Shown piece by piece: positions 60,000 through 64,000 of a stretch of DNA of 64,000 nt. Source of the stretch: Nyssa sinensis (lineage: Eukaryota > Streptophyta > Magnoliopsida > Cornales > Nyssaceae); assembly GCA_008638375.1 (NCBI GenBank), contig CM018051.1, positions 36,673,240 to 36,737,239 of the forward strand, given 5' to 3'. Below the pieces are notes generated by a model that worked only from the letters and a program-made list of their open reading frames with translations, searched no databases and was not told where the DNA came from. A program made the position numbers and the translations under genes. Each line of letters begins with the position of its first letter. The first letter of the stretch is position 1.

Positions 60000-62594
60000 C
60001 CGTAGATGTGAGTGTGTGAGGAACATTAGAGCTGAATAGAAGAAAAGAAGCAGAAGATAAAATATATATGTGTGTACATGAGATGGAAGGCTCTAAAGGG
60101 GCAGTTGAAAAGCTGATTATATATATATATATGTACATATACACACACTCACAAGCCATTTAAACTGTTTCAAATACACAGAGAGAGAGAGAGAGTGTGT
60201 GGGGTGATCTAGAGAGAGGAAGAGAGAGAGAGAGAGAGAGAGAGATCTGTTGAGAGGATGAAGATGAGCTGTAGAAAGAGAAAATGGCTAAGCAGGGAGA
60301 AACTAACTAAAACAGGTACTGATTTACAATTTTATTGCGTTAATTCTCTCTTGTGTGTGCTTCTAGACTACTAGGGACCGAAACCAGTAGGACAACTGAA
60401 AGAAAATTTAAGAAACTTCTATGTAACCCACGACCCAGAAATGGGAAAAATTAAACGAAACTTAAATCTAATTTGGTGACTAGCAGCGTGTAGGAAATTG
60501 CTTCAGGATGCTAACACACCTTGAATTAGTGAAAATGGTAAAAAAATGACCCTATTACAGTCATATTATCCTCGTCGGTGTGTGATCAGAAAAATTGAGT
60601 TGGGTGCCAGAAAACTAGATTGTTTGAGGCTAAAATTTGTCCTAAAAGATTTCCTAAGATCTTAGGATTAATTTGATGTGAAAACAGAAAAATTTGGACG
60701 TCAAAATGGCATAAAACAGTAGGTCATTACACTGTTTCGGCGACCGGTGCCAGGAGGGATTATCGAAGAAGACGATCGGAAAACCGTGGGAGGCTATCGG
60801 GTCAAGATGGACCGGGTTTGGGTCGGGACCCGACCGGATATGAATAGGGCAGTTGACACTACGTCGTTTTTAGCCTTAAAAAGTTTAAATTTAAAACTTG
60901 ATTCAAGTTGTTTGGCGACAGAAATAATGAATTGAAATTGGGTTTAGAAGTTAGCCAAACCGTGGATAAGATAGGCACTGTGGATATCTCATTCTGGTTC
61001 ACTGTGATGGCTGAACCGGTCGATTCAGGCAAGGTTAGACCGGTCTAAGGTTTTGTTCTATAAACCCAACGGTTCAAGGGTTTAAATGAAACAAAATAAA
61101 CCAAAGTTTTGAGAAATTATACCTTGACCCCAACAGTTCAAAAAAATCCTGTTTTAACCCAATTATTGGGATTTTTTTATGCAAATATACCCCTGAAAAA
61201 TAATTTAATAATTAAATAATTAATTTAATTATTTTATAAAAGGAAAAAAATGTCGATTTTACCCTTGTACACTAAATAAGTCAAACGAAGTGCAAATAAA
61301 ATAAATAAGTAGTGTGTTTTTACTATTTCGAGCATTCCAGACTCAACGGTGGAGTCCAATTGATAAAATTAAGTTTCGAAAAATATAGACACGTAAATGA
61401 TAAATGACTGCATTACCCTTAATGGTACCCAGGGCTAATTTAAAATAAAAGATAGTCTATTTTAATTATGTCAGATACTCAGGACTCAACGGTGGAGTCT
61501 GTATTAGCAAACGAAGTACTGACAGATGTGACGCGTGAAAATGTAAAATTATCAAAATGCCCCTAATATAGTGCGAAGCCCGAATAAAGTCAAAATAAGA
61601 AATGATCGATGTGTCCCGATGATCAAAAGCAGATACCAAATGAAGTCTAAAAGACTTAAAAATTTATATATAAGATATATGAAATATTTTGAGGACCACG
61701 ATAGGGTCCGGAGCAAGAATGACAAAATTATCTATTTTACCCCCTAAGGTTAAATAAGTGCTTAATTGATAACGACTAGAGCCTAAATGACTTAAATTAC
61801 AATCCTAACAGCTAATAAGCTGACTTAAGGAATTTAATAACATAAGTTGAAATTCAATGAGTGGGTAATAGGCCAATGAACCTAATTAGGAGATCAGATA
61901 GATTCCTAAGATGATGAATAAGACATAATTGGATGAATCCTTATACTTCTGTGATAAATGATGATTATTCAGGATATGCACGGATATGTCTGACGTATAT
62001 GGAGATTATCAGAGTATTTGTAAATAAAGAATGTGATATTAAGAAATCGAGGTAAGTAAACCCGAACTTTGTTATGTGGTCCTTCCTCAGCCAGTCACAT
62101 TTATTTTCATATGCTGCTAAACTTGTACTCTATTACCTACCTGATGAACCTGATTTCTTTGATTGATGCCAATCTACTTGTGATTACCCAATGAACTTGA
62201 TCTCCTTGATTGATGTCAATCGACTTGTGATTATTTGTTCATGCCTATACTTTGGGTTTAACTTACTTGCCTATATCATGTTGTGATCTTGACTTGTTGA
62301 TGCTTGAGCATATTTATACCATCAAGTATACCATATCATGATCTTGTAATATATGTAGAGACTTGAAAAAAAAATAAATAAATAAAATAGTTAAATCGGT
62401 TTACCGAGTGCAAAGATAAATCCATGGGATTGATACGAATCATTAATTATAAGAATATAGTATGGGACCCGAACGATACCCAATATTGGTAAATAAATAA
62501 TTAAATTGAGCCCCGACTTTATGACAAATTTACTGGCATTTTATAATATTTTGTGGAATAAAATCTTATAAAATATTTAATATGGTAAGGCATA

Positions 62595-62636
<42 letters not shown>

Positions 62637-62640
62637 AAGT
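60000..62640 (+). repeat. LTR-family copy E3 (related to 42.9-47.4 kb)
   Basis: GA-rich leader (60,180-60,244), a donor-like aggtactg near 60,315, then the stretch gggtcgggacccgaccgg (about 60,820) matching gggtcgagtcgaaccgag at 45,832. Two copies of the CAGACTCAACGGTGGAGTCC-type motif follow (61,338-61,357 and about 61,480-61,500), then cgaggtaagtaaacc near 62,048. Boundaries are not fixed. No coding region; the ORF at 60,747-60,935 is a shadow. Confidence 0.55.
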
Positions 62641-63215
62641 GGGTGTCGGCAGCCTTGGGATATGTAGTGTGTAGTGTGTGGTATGTGTTAAGCATGGGTT
62701 GTCTCTAAGTAGGTGGAGAAGGAAAAAAAAATAAAGGAGTGGTTATACAGAGAGAGAGAGAGAGAAAGGGGAAAAAGAGAGAAATAAGAAAAGAGGAGAA
62801 GAGGGGCGACGGAGGGGGCGAATCCGACGGTGGCCACAGTCTTCAACCGTGCCAGGTTGGCCTCCGTTGCCAACAATCCTGCTTCGTCAATCCAAGGCCA
62901 AACAACGCACAGGTTGCCGCATCAGTCCACTCGGTGTTCTCACGGATTCAGATTTTTGACGGGCTAAATTCAACTCTGTTTTGGTCGGTGAGATGAGAAA
63001 TTGATGACGATGATGGTGGAGGAGATCGATGCATATATATATATATATATATGGTATTCGGGAAAAAGAAAGAGGAGTAACGACAGTATAGTTGGACTTC
63101 GAAGCTGAGGTCTCTGTGGCTGGGTTGGTTCGTCGGATTGAGAGATAGCAGGTTGGCTTTATTGAATTCGGTATCTGCTTCAAGTGGTGATGATTCGGTG
63201 GTCATGGGTTGATTC
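62346..63215 (+). repeat. AT-repeat and GA-rich segment, possible further family copy
   Basis: TGTAATATATG at 62,346, an (AT)n tract (62,597-62,634), ccaag...ccttgg just after it, a GA-rich leader (62,745-62,810) and a GC-richer stretch to 63,000. The order of parts mimics E1/E2/E4, but similarity is loose. Confidence 0.35.
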
Positions 63216-64000
63216 TGTAATAACCTGAAAATTTTTTTTTATATATAAAATTTTCTTAGTTATTAAATTTTTTTTAATTAATAATGTTATGGTTATTATT
63301 ATTATTATTATTGTTATTATTATTATAAGAAAAATTTAAATGTGAGTTATGCATGTATGTGTATGCGTGATGTATATGTGATTACATGTATATATATATA
63401 CATGTGCATGTCAAATGTGTTGTATGTATATGTATAGATAGATATGTATATATATACATGTGTTGGAGAGAAGTGGAAAACAGTGGTGTGAGTGCACTGT
63501 GTGTGTGTGTGTGCAACAGATTTGGTGTGTGTGTGGTGTCGTGTAAGTGTGTGTGTCTAGTGTGTGTGTGTAATGAGTGGTATATATATATATATAGGTA
63601 TATATAGGGCAGCTTTGCATTTAATGCAAAGCTGCATTGGGGAAGAGCAAGGGTGGCTGAGCATAGGGAAAAAGGTCAAACAAAGGGGCTGGTAGTGGGA
63701 GACGTGAGGGAGTTGATGTGTGAGTGTTTATATATTTTTTTGGTCTCGGTTGGGAGGAGAGAAAGGAAAAAAAAACAGAGAGCAAGGGAGAGAGAGAGAG
63801 TTCTGGAAGGGAGAAGAGATTTTGGAGCTTGATTCAAGCTTGGAACCAGAAGGTGAAGGAGGTGCACGGCTAGAGAGAGAAACCCAACAAAAATCGTAAG
63901 TGACCCAGTTCTGTTTTATTTTTTTTAAAGCATGATAATTAATTTGATGTATAGGGTCTTAAAGAGCATGTTATAAGGTTCATTTTGCAAAAAGAATGAA
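63216..64000 (+). repeat. LTR-family copy E4, running off the right edge
   Basis: Starts TGTAATAACC. It contains ATT and GT/TA microsatellites (63,296-63,325; 63,480-63,600), a TATA stretch ending at 63,606, then the perfect inverted repeat 63,609-63,635, a GA-rich leader (63,775-63,800) and a gtaagtgacc donor-like site at 63,896. ORFs on both strands follow the simple repeats and are not genes. Confidence 0.55.

Noticed and set aside
1..64000. CRISPR arrays, operons, bacterial-type systems
   Set aside because: The DNA is plant nuclear. Direct repeats present are microsatellites, LTRs or target duplications; no regularly spaced repeat-spacer array was found.

Overview
The window is nuclear DNA of a woody-type eudicot plant. 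It is AT-rich, intron-bearing and packed with plant retrotransposons, and it carries a plant microRNA and one recognisable host protein gene. The species cannot be named from the sequence.

Only two host loci are convincing. One is a MIR164 precursor on the + strand at about 2.2-2.34 kb: the 21-nt mature miR164 and its star both lie in a strong hairpin, 340 bp downstream of a Ty3/gypsy LTR. The other is a gene on the - strand for the Rab geranylgeranyltransferase (GGTase-II) beta subunit. Its nine coding exons can be placed to the base between 57,237 (ATG) and 39,726 (stop). Exon 7 is 98 nt where 99 are needed, so as written the gene is frameshifted (pseudogene, recent mutation or sequence error). 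Its last intron is 14.1 kb long and holds most of the elements listed for 40-53.8 kb.

Layout. 1-1,885: 3' end of a decayed Ty3/gypsy chromovirus-like element and its 3' LTR. 1,886-6,503: MIR164, then AT-rich DNA. 6,504-18,236: a CACTA-like end, two solo-LTR-like copies of one family (7,694-10,583 with a perfect 5-bp target duplication; 13,870-16,605), and a tandem repeat whose second unit is split by the second LTR. 18,237-29,424: a duplicated 1.66-kb block, a third LTR of the same family in reverse, a reverse-strand Copia gag, and a structurally complete but decayed Ty1/copia element (24,175-29,424, TSD TTATG). 29,425-32,156: no gene, one AT-rich fold-back. 32,157-35,650: 5' part of a Tat-like Ty3/gypsy element, truncated in reverse transcriptase. 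35,650-39,725: nothing recognised except weak ORFs and the 3' side of the GGTase gene. 39,726-58,740: the GGTase gene with an L1-type LINE (about 40.0-52.04 kb) in its last intron. That LINE is itself interrupted by a small TIR element, a 4.5-kb LTR-like block and a MULE carrying two further elements, each leaving diagnostic target duplications. 58,760-64,000: a Copia-type gag relic and more copies of the LTR family seen at 42.9-47.4 kb.

The most unusual signal is in that last LTR family. Three members place a short, perfect or near-perfect inverted repeat just after the TATA stretch. The arm sequences differ between copies but pairing is kept, and some members also share a separate GACTC/GAGTC stem motif.
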